64,000 nt of DNA from assembly GCF_027579695.1 (NCBI RefSeq), contig NC_083572.1, forward strand, positions 12,789,915 to 12,853,914. The letters are read 5' to 3'. The position numbers were made by a program, and so were the translations under genes. Of the stretch, positions 11,040-22,574 are shown one piece after another. The notes under the pieces are model-generated. The model did not search any database and was not told the DNA's origin. It saw only the letters and a program-made list of their open reading frames with translations. This DNA is from Neoarius graeffei (Eukaryota; Chordata; Actinopteri; Siluriformes; Ariidae). How positions within the stretch are numbered: the first letter of the stretch is position 1; the number at the start of each line of letters is the position of its first letter.

Positions 11040-12061
11040 GGTTTGTTTACATTGTAAGTGGAAATGATTTTGTCGGACATTTTGTGTAAAGTTTTTATTC
11101 ATTGAATTTGCTAGAAATAAAAAGAAAAAATTACATTTATTTTGTTGGATGTTTTGTGTAGATTTTATCAAATTTGCTAAAAAGAAAAAATGACGTGTAA
11201 AGTTTTTATTTATTGAATTTGCTAAAAAAGAAAGAAAAATGACATTTTGTGTGAAGTTTTTGTCAAATTTTCTAAAAAGAAAAAAAATGTTTTGTGTCAA
11301 GTTTTTATTTATTGAATTTGCTAGAAATAAAAAAATGAATTATTTTGTTGGATGTTTTGTGTAAAGTTTTTATTTATGAAATTTGCTAAAAATAAAAAAA
11401 TTACGTTTTGTGTAAAGTTTTTCTTTATCGAGTTTGCTAAAAAATAAAAGATTTGTGTAAAGTTTTTATTTATCAAATTTGCTAAAGAAAAATTACAATT
11501 ATTTTGTCGGTTGTTTTGTGTCAAGTTTTTCTTTATCAGATTTGCTAGAAATAAAAAGAAAAATGTTTTGTGAAGTTTTTATTTATCAAAATTTGCTAAA
11601 AAATAAAAATAATGAAATTTTGTCGGACGTTTTGTGTCAAGTTTTTCTTTATCGGATTTGCTAGAAATAGAAAGAAAAATGTTGTGTAAAGTTTTTATCA
11701 AATTTGCTAAAAATAAAAGAATGTTTTGTGTCAAGATTTTCTTTATCGAGTTTGTTAAAAAATAAAAAAAAGATTTGTGTAAAGTTTTTATTTATCAAAT
11801 TTGCTAAAAAGAAAAACAACTATTTTGTCGGTTGTTAAGTTTTTATTTATCAAAATTTGCTAAAAAAATAAAAATAAAAATAATGAAATTTTGTCGGACG
11901 TTTTGTGTCAAGTTTTTCTTTATCAGATTTGCTAGAAATAAAAAGAAATGTTTTGTGTAAAGTTTTTATTTAGCGAAATTTGCTAAAGAAAAAATTTTGT
12001 CGGTCGTTTTGTGTCAAGTTTTTTTTTATCAGATTTGCTAGAAATAGAAAAAAATGTTTTG
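11040..12061. repeat. AT-rich tandem array, ~45-75 bp irregular units (continues 13098-13325)
   Basis: Units of the form 'gttttgtgtaaagtttttat' plus 'caaatttgctaaaaataaaa', about fifteen or more copies of variable length. It resumes after the SINE at 13098-13325. The same unit appears singly in the family A copies near 28.25 and 35.55 kb, so the array grew inside this copy only. Open frames here are artefacts of the repeat. Confidence 0.85.
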
Positions 12062-12072
12062 TGTAAAGTTTT

Positions 12073-13085
12073 CATCTCATCTCATCATCTCTAGCCGCTT
12101 TATCCTTCTACAGGGTCGCAGGCAAGCTGGAGCCTATCCCAGCTGACTACGGGCGAAAGGCGGGGTACACCCTGGACAAGTCGCCAGGTCATCACAGGGC
12201 TGACACATATGGCCCTTTTCCACTACCCTTTTTCAGCTCGCTTCAGCTCACTTCAGCCCGACACGGCTCGTGTTTCGACTACCAAAAACCAGCACGACTC
12301 AGCTCGCTTCAGCCCTGCTTAGCCCCTAAAACTTGCACCGTTTTGGAGTGGGGCTGAAGCGAGCCAAGCCGTGCCGAGTGGGGCTGGGGGCGTGAGCAGA
12401 CACTCCCCTGTGCACTGATTGGTGAGGAGGAGTGTCCTCACATGCCCACACACGCCCCGCGAGCACGCTGGGATCTGTAAACACCGCAAACCCGGAAGGA
12501 GAAGAATTACGAATTATGAGAATTTCTGAAGCCTTATGCGCCTCGCCTCATCTATACGCTCTTGCCAGTATCTGTCCGCGTTGTCGGTGACAACAAGCCA
12601 CAGCACCAAGACCAGCAACACTAACGACTCCATGTCCTCCATGTTTATTGTTTACTATTCGGGTCGTGAGACTACCGCTTAAAAGCTCACTGATGTCACT
12701 GTTTGCGCTGCTTAACGACATCACCTGACGTCCACCCACTTTCGCTAACTCCACCCAATATGTCCACCCACTTCCAGCCAGCATGGTTCAGCGCGGTTGT
12801 AGTTGAAATGCAACTCCAACAGCCCCACTCAGCCGCGTTTGTAGTGGAAAAGCGGCAATAGACACAGACAACCATTCACACCTACGGTCAATTTAGAGTC
12901 ACCAGTTAACCTAACCTGCATGTCTTTGGACTGTGGGGGAAACCGGAGCACCCGGAGGAAACCCACGCGGACACGGGGAGAACATGCAAACTCCACACAG
13001 AAAGGCCCTTGCCGGCCACGGGGTTCGAACCCGGACCTTCTTGCTGTGAGGCAACAGCGCTAACCACTACACCACCGTGCCACCC
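12073..13085 (-). mobile_element. SINE S1 split by a Harbinger-like MITE, 11-bp TSD
   Basis: Minus-strand S1 copy. The TSD TGTAAAGTTTT is at 12062-12072 and 13086-13096. The MITE at 12210-12857 interrupts it. Removing the MITE rejoins 'gctgacacata' and 'gacacagacaacc' as in intact copies. Confidence 0.93.
12210..12857. mobile_element. 648-bp PIF/Harbinger-like MITE inside SINE
   Basis: Ends TGGCCCTTTTCCACTACC and GTAGTGGAAAAGCGGCA form an inverted repeat. A 3-bp ATA duplication flanks it (12207-12209, 12858-12860). The second copy (55252-55921) has flanking TAA. Three-base A/T duplications fit PIF/Harbinger. The interior has degenerate inverted runs of 'gcttcagc' and 'agctcgcttcagccc' near both ends. 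No transposase is present. Confidence 0.85.
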
Positions 13086-13559
13086 TGTAAAGTTTTTATT
13101 TATTGAAATTTGCTAAAAAAAAAAAAGAAAAAAATGATAATTATTTTGTCGGTTGTTTTGTGCCAAGTTTTTCCTGTCTCAAATTTGCTAGAAATAAAAA
13201 GAAAAATGACATTTTGTGTGCAGTTTTTATTTCTCGAAATTTGCTAGAAAAAGAGAAAAATGACGAAATTATTAGGTCGGTCGTTTTGTGTCAAGTTTTT
13301 CTTTATCAAATTTGCTAAAAAGAAAAATGCTCCGGTTCTCAAAATCCAGTGAATGTGGAGAGAATAAAGCAGTTATTCCACTCAATCCCGTCGTACATGG
13401 ATTATAGCCGAGTCGGTGCTACGCGCCTCGTCAGCATCAGCTCATGTACGACTCGATTACGCGGAATAACTGCTGTACGGACAGACATTGCGTCCATATA
13501 TATGTATGTATGTATATGTGTGTATAGGTCGCGCGTCCTATTGATTTCTTCCAGGGCAA

Positions 13560-14546
13560 AAATCTGACGCAGTCCTGAGAAGAAGCACTGCAGAGAGAGA
13601 AAGAGAGAGAGAGAGGGAAGGAAGGAAGGAAGGAAGGGGGGTTTCCACTGTAACGAGAGCGCGCGGGTGAACGTGTGAGTGAGTGAGTGAGAGAGAGAGA
13701 GAGAGAGAGAAGGAGGGGGACGCGGTTTCCTCTCCGCACGCGCCGCAGGAACACAGCGAACCGACTGGGAGGGAAAACGCTGCAGACGGACAGAAAGGAA
13801 CCCGAGCGGCTCCGACTCCTTTTGTTTGAGGGAAAAAGCGGCGGAACCGAGGAACCCAGAACGATGAACGCGCGAGCTCGGACGTGTCCTCGTGACAGCC
13901 ATCTTTAAGAGCTTTTTGTGTGTGTGTGTGTGTGAGAGTGAGAGAGAGAGTGAGTGCTCCTCGCAGGCTAATTTTTGTAGGATTAGTAGGAGGAGGCGGA
14001 GGGTGAGGGGGGGAAAAATTCGCCCTTCCTTTGAGGTAGGATATGGAGCATAGCATTTAGCCTCCATACTGCACGCGCCGGTTTGTAGCCTAAAACCCAC
14101 CTCCTTTTCTTCACACTGTTTGTTTTACTAACATTGTTTGTTTGTCCATAATATTTACGCAGCACGTCGCTCTTTCTTTTTATCCGCAGAGCTTCTCTCT
14201 CTCTTTCTCTCTCTCTCTCATATGCTACACTGTATAATCAGTCTCTGCGCGCGGTGCGTTTCAGGCCTTGTGTTTGTGGATGGAATGTAACAGTAACATT
14301 GAATCCGCAGCTGCTTTGATCGCATCTCTTCTGATCTCTATAGATTGACTTTTAACAGGCAGAGGAAGAGAGAGGGGGGGAAATCAAATAAACCGGATGA
14401 ATTAGAACTACATATGTAAAAATATCCTAGCCGTTTTTGTTCTCCGGAGGTTTAAAGGCGCCCTGCGTGACTCGGTTGTTTATTCTAGTGGTAGTAGAAT
14501 TAATAAGGACTAGGAGGGGTTGAAAAGGACGTCGGCGCGTTTTTCA
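13560..14546 (+). promoter_or_regulatory. rbfox2: probable rbfox2 promoter and 5' UTR region
   Basis: Base composition changes sharply here to GC-rich sequence with GA tracts (13587-13640, 13679-13712), many CpGs, and a YY1-like GCCATCTT at 13899-13906. It directly precedes the first coding exon. No TATA box was seen and the start site cannot be fixed. An in-frame stop at 14511-14513 shows the reading frame opens after this point. Confidence 0.55.
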
Positions 14547-14810
14547 ATGTTAATGTCGACCGACGTTGCGTCCATCATGCTGCCCGTTAGTCGGGGACTG
14601 ATGGAGCGGGACAGCAGGGACTTGGAACCGAACCCTAGCCAGAACCCGCAGGCGCAGAACCAGAGCGCGAGCCCTAACCCGGTTCGAGGGATGAAGCGTG
14701 GAGACCCGGAGCCCGACGCGCACGGAGCCGCTGCAGCGCCCCTCGGGGACTCGGTAGGGGCCGAGTGTAAGAGACCCCGCATGGAAGGCGGAGGAGGGGA
14801 TCTGAGCCAG
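14547..14810 (+). CDS. rbfox2: RBFOX RNA-binding protein, first coding exon (88 codons)
   Basis: RBFOX proteins are nuclear/cytoplasmic splicing regulators that bind UGCAUG through one RRM. This exon encodes the low-complexity N-terminus of the long RBFOX2 isoform. It matches the vertebrate pattern R-G-M-K-R, then an acidic/Ala-Gly stretch, then K-R-P-R and a Gly run, followed by exon 2 with the conserved N-(D/E)-P-L motif. It ends at AGCCAG|GTAAGAG, a strong donor, in phase 0. The first ATG is 14547 (MLMSTDV); 14553 is only two codons on and the Met at 14691 is the one conserved in other vertebrates, so the exact start is uncertain. The stretch before the RGMKR motif is longer and different from mammals. 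The RRM is outside the window. Paralogue choice (2 rather than 1 or 3) rests on this N-terminus. Confidence 0.88.
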
Positions 14811-16426
14811 GTAAGAGCACAAAGACTCCACACACTCCCACTCTGGCCTCGTAGGGGACTTTTCCTCGCCTGGACTGGGAATATCATACATGAGTGTGTG
14901 GAGTTTTTATCTGGGTATTAAAAGGGTACTCCTTTAGATAGGTGCACATAGTACCCCTTTATATAATATAATATAATATAGCTCAGAGAAGATCCATACA
15001 CCACAACATCTTTCTAGCTTCAAGATCCTGACTAAAACAAAGCAACAAGGACATTTACAGTTCCATTTAGTACCCCCCCCCCTCCTTTTTTTTTTCTTCC
15101 TCCTCCTCCACTCTCTCCGAGTGCATGCTTATGTGCAGTGTTTGGATCAGTTTGACTCTCTTGCTGCATTCACATGCTTCTTGAAATATAAATGAAGACC
15201 AATATGTAACCATAGCACATTCACGGTACACACACACACACACACACAGAGGGGGCGGACGGGTACGGTGCACCAGGTACTATGCACCGGGTACTGTACA
15301 CCATATACTGTACCATTCCTTGGTGGGGACTGTTAAGCGTGCATCTTGAATACCTTCTCTGTGTATTTATAGCGTGCACATTTATTAGCAACACACTTCC
15401 AGGTTTAAGATGCATTTTAAAGGTGCTCAAGATGAGACAAGGACGAGCTATGCAATATGGTGTAAATAGTGTGTGTGTGTATACATATATATAAAATTAA
15501 ATTTGCTGTTGTAATCAAGTTGGACTCCTGGAGAAAACTAGCACGTTTTATCCATTCTTAGAACCCTTGAGGAACCTATTGGCGAAGAGTGTAGGGATGG
15601 ATGGGCGATACGGAAAACGTATCCGAGCATGATCCGATCCGATAAAATGTGCATCGTGATATGTAGGCTTACTTGATTTAAAAAAAAAACCAAAACAGGA
15701 GTAGTTTATGCTTCAAGGTATTTCGTAGTACAGCGGTGTTGAATTCTCAATTTTGATTGGTCAGAAGGTGTTGGATTTTTCTTTTTCGTTGTAATTTATA
15801 ATTTTTTTTGAGAGAGAGCGCGAGGCTGGTGAGGAAATGGGCATTTAACCTTTTCAGTATTGTTTATTTCATTGCAGGGTTTTATTTCCTCCAATTCTTG
15901 TCACATAATCAAGAATAGGTGATATGGATAAAGTATTATATTGCTTCAGGTTCCTAATAATAATAATAATAATAAAACAGTACTGTCACATTTAAAAAAA
16001 GGGTTTGGTTACTATCGACTACATTTTTATATGACATATAAAATATACATATGCACACACACACACACGTGTGTGTGTGTGTGTATGTATATATGTGTAT
16101 GCGTATATATTTTACAAACCAAGATTCTTGTACAGTATTATTGTCTTCCAATGCAATTTGTCATCATATCAATCTCGCATTGTCCTTCCTCCCACCCCAT
16201 TTTGTTCCATATGGACTTACTCCTGTTAAATAATCAGCGTCGGGAAAACAGTCCATAGCATGTGTGCTCGGTTTAAAAAGGCAACCCAAATTCTGTACCA
16301 GCGCTCTTGGGGATTAAAACCGTTCGTATATTATCCTTCCTCCTAGTTACCTCAGTATTCTGTCCTGTGTGCCATGTGTGGGATCGAATATTTTTATTAA
16401 TTTTTTTTGAACAGCGCATCCTCGAC

Positions 16427-16488
<62 letters not shown>

Positions 16489-17374
16489 AAATGGAGAGAG
16501 GCAGGTTTTCTCTGTCCTGGGCTTAGTTGCAAAAGAGCATGCAGTGAGCACGGAAGAGTCTTCAAATCTGTTCCAGCTGTCTGTGTTTGTATGTGAGCAG
16601 AGGAATAGGGGGAGGGGAATGGGGAAGAATGAAGGGGGAGCTTGGGAGACCCGAGGCCGGATGTTGAGCGCCGTTTCCGGACCATCGTGGCTGTCTGGCA
16701 TCTCAGCACAACCGTGCTGCATGTGATGTTTAATCTACTGTCGTCCCATTATCTGCTCTCGAGCTTCAAACCCATGCAAACAATAACCATCAGTCATTCT
16801 GGCTACCTTGGATAACCTCGGCAGCGGCGTTTTTCCTTCGGACCGGCCTTTATTTCTTAACGTCTTCCATCTGCACGAGTAGTAGAGGACGTCTAGAGCC
16901 AAAGTGTTCCTCTGCCGATGCATTATTTAGTTTCCCTTCCCCTCATCTGTCTGACTTCAAACGCTTCTCTTGTCCCCTCCTCCTCCTCCTTCAGGCCAGG
17001 GCCTCTGGGAAATTGAGCCTGTGTGTGTGTGTGTCAGAGAGTGAGTGAGTGTGAGCTGTGCTATCTAATGGCTTGTTGTCCTGGCTTAATGGCGCTAAAG
17101 GTTCTCCAAACTGTAGCGAGGCACACTGCAGGTTGTATGTAATGCACTCCGTGCAGGGCAGATGGACGGGGGTGAGATGTATGCGTGGTGGTGTGTGAGG
17201 GTTGGAAAGGGAACGTGGGGGAGGGGGATGCTGTGGCTCTGCAGCCCAAAAATGGTATTGATCTGCACTCAGATGGCCGTCTGGAAACCTGCCTGCAGAG
17301 GGGAGAGAGAGAGAGGAGGTGAATTATTGCTGGGTAGAAAAAAACGGAGTCTGAGAATGAGTCATTTTACGCAT

Positions 17375-17410
<36 letters not shown>

Positions 17411-17660
17411 GAGGGAGGGCCGGTGAAGTGGAGAATGATTGCTCGTCATGAAACCTCTTACTCCACACAGATGTCAGACCCTTTTACACCAACATCCAGT
17501 AAATCGTCCTGAGTGAAATCTGCTGAACACAAGCGCGGAAAAATAATGCTTGCACCACGATTTCACTTTCTTCTGTCTGGATTCCTTTTCTGCATGCTGC
17601 GAGAGATTTCACTGAAGTAAAAAAAACCTTTAACCATCCAGAGATCCCAAACCTAAAGTG
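14811..17660. other. rbfox2 intron 1, first part: microsatellites, few mobile elements
   Basis: Holds CA/TG repeats (15226-15248, 16055-16084), (ATA)n at 15955-15975, a long (AT)n at 16431-16483 and GA repeats at 17374-17404. The stretch 16500-17350 is free of recognisable repeats and could contain regulatory sequence. No coding exon was found. Confidence 0.6.
16431..16483. repeat. (AT)n microsatellite
   Basis: About 26 uninterrupted AT units. Open frames across it are low-complexity artefacts. Confidence 0.97.
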
Positions 17661-19910
17661 TAATGATTGGCGATATGGCAAAAAATGCCATATCGTATCA
17701 TATACATGTATCCTGACATTGATTATGTATAATATTTAGGTTTGCGAAGTAAAAAAAAAAAAAAATGGTGCGACATTTAGAAATGGAATTAAAATGAGGT
17801 TTTGGTTTTTTTTTTTTTTAATAATTTTTTTTTTACTATCCAGTCAAGTGCATCTTTTTGTTAGAAATAAACAAAAAAATTCCATTGTATGCATAAAAAA
17901 TTGTGTGGTGTTTTTTTTTTTTGTAGTAGTAGTAACTCTATTTTGTGACATATGGTTTACGTTAAATAAACCGTGTCGTGAAATGAACGGTGCCCAGCAT
18001 ATGTGCGCATGTTAAATAATTCACACTATGATAGCAATCCGACCCATTTAATGCAGCATCGCAGTTTTTACACACACCACAAAACGTGACATGGGTTATG
18101 GCATAGCGTCATGTTAAAGTGAATTTAACGTCTCTAAACCCCGCTTTTTTCCTTGTACAAAGCGACAATCATTACGTTGATTGACTGTGTTTTCGAACCA
18201 TAGCCGATCCAAAAGGCCATAAATGAATGGAAAATCGGTAAGATCAGCCGATTTTCACGGAATCTGCCAAGACTCATCCGGAAGATCCTGAAGTTGTGCA
18301 TGATGTCAGACATGTAACAAAGATCCAGATATCAATTTCGTTCCTGTGCGCAGCAGTGGTTAGACCAGTCCCGATATGGAATCATGTTTCGGACAGAATT
18401 CTGATAGTGATTGGGATTCTTATATGTCGGATGAAGGGGCAAGTGATTTATCAGGGATATTCCGCAGTAAACGGTTCTCTTTTCGAGCCCCCAAGACGAG
18501 AAACAGATGCCAGTTCACGACAGTCCCGCTCACCGCCGATAGCGCACCACCAGCCAGAGAGAATTGGAAACGCAGATGGGTTTGTGGATTTTTATTCTAA
18601 GCTGGCTGCTGCAAAATACAGGGAAAATATTTACCTCAAAAAATGCAGAAATATAATCTTTAAAACGTACACTTATTCAGTGCAGTTACTGAAAGAAAAT
18701 ACGAAGTGGGTGATAATGGGGGAATCGACGAACTGTCCAAAGGTCAGATCAAATGTCATTTATTAAACAAACGGGTTTCTTTTTTGCTCCAGTAATTCCC
18801 ATGTGGCCGTTCTGGTGGTGATGAACACACGATGAATCAGATTTATTATTAGTACACAACAGGAAATCTGCCCACTTCGTTTGCACAAACCTCACCCACT
18901 GTCGCTTTAGATTAGTGTCATTTCTCGAAAATTCGTGAACCAAGTGTCCTGTTGTGTATATGGATTTGAATATCCAAACACAACACAGCGCTTTCCCATC
19001 GTTATTTTTGCAAGATTCTAACAGCAATATCCAATTTCAGCGAGTAAACAAGCAGGGAGTCAGATGAACCGAAATGACCCAGATAACCAGGGTTCCACGT
19101 ATGGCGTCATGCAAGATTAGCCCTAGGGCAAGGCCGCCTTTTTCCGGGATCCGGAAGCCACGATTTATCAATAGTTTTGTGCTTGATAAATAATGAATAT
19201 GATTTTCCCCCTCTGCTTTATTAATTCATTTTGGTTATTAGTAATGATATATTAATTTTAAAGCATTACAGTAAGGCATTACATACACTTTAAGGTTTGA
19301 AAATTTTATGATTTTCAATTTTTATGACCAGACTTGGTGAAAATTCACGGAAATATTTATTAAATCTAGGCACATCCTTGTGGATCAAAACAACAAAAAT
19401 CAAAAGCAAGACATTTTTGAGAGTGCTTTCCGTCAAAGCTCTTGAACTGTCAGTATTGGTTACCGTGTGGTCATAAAGAGAGAATGGCTGCGAATAAAAA
19501 TGGTGCTGTTTAGCTGAAAACGGATATTAGTTTGGTTTAGATCACATGAGCCGTGCCGTAGCGCACTGTGCGTTTGATTGACGTCACGTATGATAAAACG
19601 CGGACGTGCTCGGAGCGACAGCGAAGGTAACAGTGTAATGTTTCCAGCGGTGGGCGGATGAAAGGGTTGTCCGTGCTGTCGCATCCCCCGAGTCGAAAAA
19701 TGGAGGTTGCTATCGTGTGATTTAGGGAGAATCTAGAGAGACAGGGTTGCGAACACTTTGGGAGTTGCAGATAGACGTCGCTGGAGTGAAGAAACGAACG
19801 AGTAAACTGAAATGCATTTTGGAGTCAGTGGTGAGGTAATAGTCCGATCGTACACCATGACGAACTGAATTGCAGAGTTGCATTGGATCTTTAATACGTA
19901 CTGGTAACAT
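17661..19910. other. rbfox2 intron 1: AT-rich, old repeat debris, no gene
   Basis: Contains 'gattggcgatatggcaaaaa' (about 17665), resembling the ends of degraded hAT-type elements, T/A runs (17750-17920), and a decayed frame at 18376-18600 that may be an old transposon second-ORF remnant. Nothing certain. Confidence 0.4.
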
Positions 19911-19984
19911 TTAAAGGAGAACTGAAGGCAAAATTTTTTAATTATCGAAATTCTGTTAATCTCATTTTATTAAATATAGGAATG

Positions 19985-20867
19985 TAGCCTGGCAAGCCAG
20001 ACTAAATGTGAATATTTAGTCTGGCCTCGATCCGTAGACATTTCCGAAGCGGGTAGGAGGAACAAACCGCTGTCTTTCAAACTGTCTCTGTGCGTATAGG
20101 CCAACGCTCTGACCAATCAGCGCAACAGTGACTGTGACGTAGTCAGAGCGACAGAAAGCAGTGGGGGAGGCCTTGAAATAAATAATTTTTCAAAATGCGT
20201 ATTAATTAATAAACAGGTTCTAGATATTAAGAAGTTTGGAGATAATGACCACAAGTTTGGAGTCTTTACCACATACACATTTTTTTCCAAGTGTTTTTCA
20301 AGGGTTTGCTTAAACTGTTTTTGAGAGTTTTTATTTAGTGGTGTTTGGTGAAATAATTTCCCTTAAATTTAAAATAACGGGAAAATAAGTAACAATCAAA
20401 AAGTAATGTTTCAAAGCTGTTTATTAATTCTTCGTACTGCACAAACTAGCCCCATCCTTTTGGCTACGAGCGGAGCCAGCTGGTAGATCAGACTTTTGCC
20501 ATAGCCGGTCGGCAAAACAGCGAAAACGTCCTTCTTGAAAAGGAATGAGCGGAGAGCCTCTTCCTGCTCATGTTTCAATGAAAACTCCAAGTCTAATTCT
20601 TCTAAAACTGATTCCAAAGCGGAGTCAAACGCGCGCTGTTCACTAGCCGTAGCCATCTTCCCTGTTGTGCTTTCTCCAGCGTCGCGCAGCTTTGTCGTCA
20701 CTCCTGCAAAAGCCCGCCCAAAGAATCCAAACAAAAACCTTGCGTTGTGATTGTCGGGCACGATTTGATGCCCGGGGTGTTTTTGTTTATATGGTGCGAG
20801 GCTAGACCCACTCGCTAGGCAAAAATATTTTTGGCCTCTAGGCAGGTGGGTCTAGTTTACTAGGCTA
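19985..20867. mobile_element. 883-bp transposon carrying a RecQ-like helicase exon, 9-bp TSD
   Basis: Ends TAGCCTGGCAAGCCAGAC and (inverted) TAGCCTAGTAAACTAGAC form an imperfect 18-bp inverted repeat. The 9-bp duplication ATAGGAATG is at 19976-19984 and 20868-20876. The undisturbed target 'aaatataggaatgcattttt' is present at about 46980 in the other family T copy, so both boundaries are certain to within a base or two. The superfamily is not clear to me; a 9-bp duplication would fit Mutator-like elements but no transposase is present. Confidence 0.85.
20411..20656 (-). pseudogene. N-terminal exon of a transposon-borne RecQ-like helicase
   Basis: Starting at the Met in 'MATASEQRAFDSAL' this gives about 81 residues: a short helical lead, a Q-motif-like 'FSLKHEQEEALRSFL', then Walker A (motif I) in 'VLPTGYGKSLIYQLAP'. 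It stops soon after, where a real RecQ enzyme would continue to motifs Ia-VI, so it cannot be an active helicase. The ATG lies in a YY1-like context (RC of agccatcttcc). A related fragment is at 39117-39323. The helicase fold is secure from motif I and its context; its role in transposition is inference. Confidence 0.75.
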
Positions 20868-21549
20868 ATAGGAATGCATTTTTGACCGCTATTTTGTCGC
20901 TGCTGTAGCAAGTTATGATTGTTTGAAATACGCTATGTAATATCAGTCCATATGTCAAAGCAATGGCGGTAAACGAGATTCGTTGAGACCTGAGCGAGAC
21001 ATCATAGGATGAAAGTAAAACGTATAGCGCAAATCAAAGTGACCAACCCTGTGTCTGAAATCGCTCACTTGTTCACTACTGCCTACTCCCTATATAGGGA
21101 ATTACTACATAGAGGACTGTATAGTGAACTCATTGGTAAAATAAAAATAAAAAAACGCTTTCGGACACTAGTCCATCGCGCTGGTATTTACGTCATTACT
21201 GTCGCACAGTTAAAATGTGCCAGATCAGTCGGCTGCTGGGTTTTCAAAATAATAAACACATGTATTTTTGTGATAAATCCATATTCTACTGAGCACATTT
21301 CCCACATTAATCAATGCAAAGTACCTGCATCTTTCAGTTCTTTTAAATCAAGGCTGAATACTTTCTTCTTTGCCGCTGGCTTTTATTAAATCAAATTTGA
21401 GACTTTTAATTTGATTTCTTTCAGCGTGACCGCAATGCATGATGGGATATATTTGCTTTGGTTAATGACCATCGGTTGTACACTACTTTTCGTGATGCAT
21501 TGTGGGATACTTTGAGTGCGCTATATAGGGTGTAAATAATCCTCATTAA

Positions 21550-22084
21550 AGGCCAATTTATGCTGACACCCCAGTCCTCGCAGATAGCGTCGCAGACAGT
21601 GTCTGCGTAGCCCCCCCACCTTCGCAGACGCTCTGCGCGCACCTCCCAAAAATTGTGACCACCGCAGAAGCCTCGCAGACAGCGTCGCAGACAAGAGGGC
21701 TCTGATTGGTCCACTCTACATCCGCTGTACACGCACTTCTGCTTCCCTACTTTCCCGGTTTGTTTTGTTTTCACGACCGCCATTTTTAAAAACACGAGCG
21801 AAGATGGAGCAGCACGAAGAGCGGTTGATTGAGGAAGTACGGACATCTATACGACTCCAGTTCTAGTCATTATAAAAAAAAAAAAAAAGTTCGTCATTAT
21901 AAGTAACCGGAGGATAAACACTCCACTAACCACACCCACCAACTACTCCTAGCGACTTCGCGCCCCCTTGCGTTGTGCCGGTGAATAACATCGCGCACGC
22001 CTATTACTCCCCGCTCAACGATAAATTACAACTGTCTGCGAAAAGCTATCTGCGAAAGCCTTGTCGCAAGAGCATGCAGAGGCC
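21550..22084 (+). mobile_element. PIF/Harbinger-like deleted element with MADF-type start
   Basis: Ends AGGCCAATTTATGCT and (inverted) GGCCTCTGCATGCT, flanked by TTA(A) on both sides. The uninterrupted site 'cactaagg' is in the other family T copy at about 47659. Inside, at 21803, a frame opens as MEQHEERLIEEVR and then, one base out of frame, 'YGHLYDSSSSHY'. This is the start of a MADF-type Myb-like protein of the kind encoded by Harbinger elements. It is frameshifted and cut short. Poly-A is at 21873-21888. Confidence 0.65.
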
Positions 22085-22574
22085 TTAAGGTTTCAGACAG
22101 CACTACAAAATGGCGTCCTCGCTATATAGTGAGTAGGGAGCGATTTCAGACGTGGAAAGTGACCAACGTTGTCAAAAGACGTGCGCGCCCTCTTTCGAAT
22201 GCTGACGTAATCAAGCCGGAAGTTTTGTTTGTTTTGAAAGTTTGAAAAAAGTAGGCAGTAGTCATCAGTTAAACTCGTTTTTGTGCAATATTTTGTTTGG
22301 AAAACCGTTTTCAAAATGGCGGCACCGACACCTGGCTGACGCTTCACGTTTTGAAGTCTCGTGAAGATCGCGCAGATAAGCGACGCCTGCCGTGGACCAA
22401 ACAAACTAAATTCAACGCGGCTAAAAACCGAACAGGCCGATAAGTATGATATTTACTTGCAATTAGTTGCCAATACGAATCACGATATAAGGTTACTAAA
22501 ACCGAAAACGTAACTGAATAACACGTTAATTAAGAAATAAAGCAAGTTTAAAAACGACTTCAGTTCCCCTTTAA

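Larger units (their letters stand above)
10780..13470 (+). repeat. dispersed repeat family A, copy 1, expanded by an AT-rich tandem array
   Basis: The left end carries 'gctctgattggctactctac'; the right end (13360-13475) is a hairpin with arms GCAGTTATTCC/GGAATAACTGC. Two shorter copies lie at 28109-28985 and 35465-35930. Here the core is amplified to a long array, and a SINE with a nested MITE sits in the array (12073-13085). Confidence 0.7.
19915..22570. mobile_element. TTAA-flanked DNA transposon (family T), copy 1, with two nested insertions
   Basis: Bounded by TTAA at 19911-19914 and 22571-22574. Terminal inverted repeats read AGGAGAACTGAAG and AGGGGAACTGAAG. A second copy is at 46925-49699. 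TTAA targets are used by piggyBac and Kolobok-type elements; no transposase remains to decide. Nested inside are the RecQ-bearing element (19985-20867) and a Harbinger-like element (about 21550-22084). A further inner inverted pair 'gaaatcgctcacttg'/'gagcgatttcagac' suggests one more, older insertion shared by both copies. Confidence 0.75.

Noticed and set aside
11040-12061. CRISPR-like array
   Set aside because: Units are contiguous and degenerate without distinct spacers; eukaryotic AT-rich tandem repeat.
13402-14100. Several overlapping minus-strand frames of 100-230 codons
   Set aside because: Antisense to GA-rich promoter/5' UTR sequence of rbfox2; Ser-Leu repeats come from TC dinucleotides.
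14510-14891. Two minus-strand frames opposite rbfox2 exon 1
   Set aside because: Shadows of a GC-rich coding exon; the plus-strand frame has splice donor and family match.
18296-18766. 156-codon frame and an overlapping 74-codon frame
   Set aside because: No domain recognised with confidence; a vague likeness to acidic starts of fish transposon proteins ('SDSDWDSYMSDEGASD') is too weak to annotate.
20411-20761. Functional host RecQ helicase gene
   Set aside because: Only motif I is present and the fragment lies inside a TSD-bounded element.
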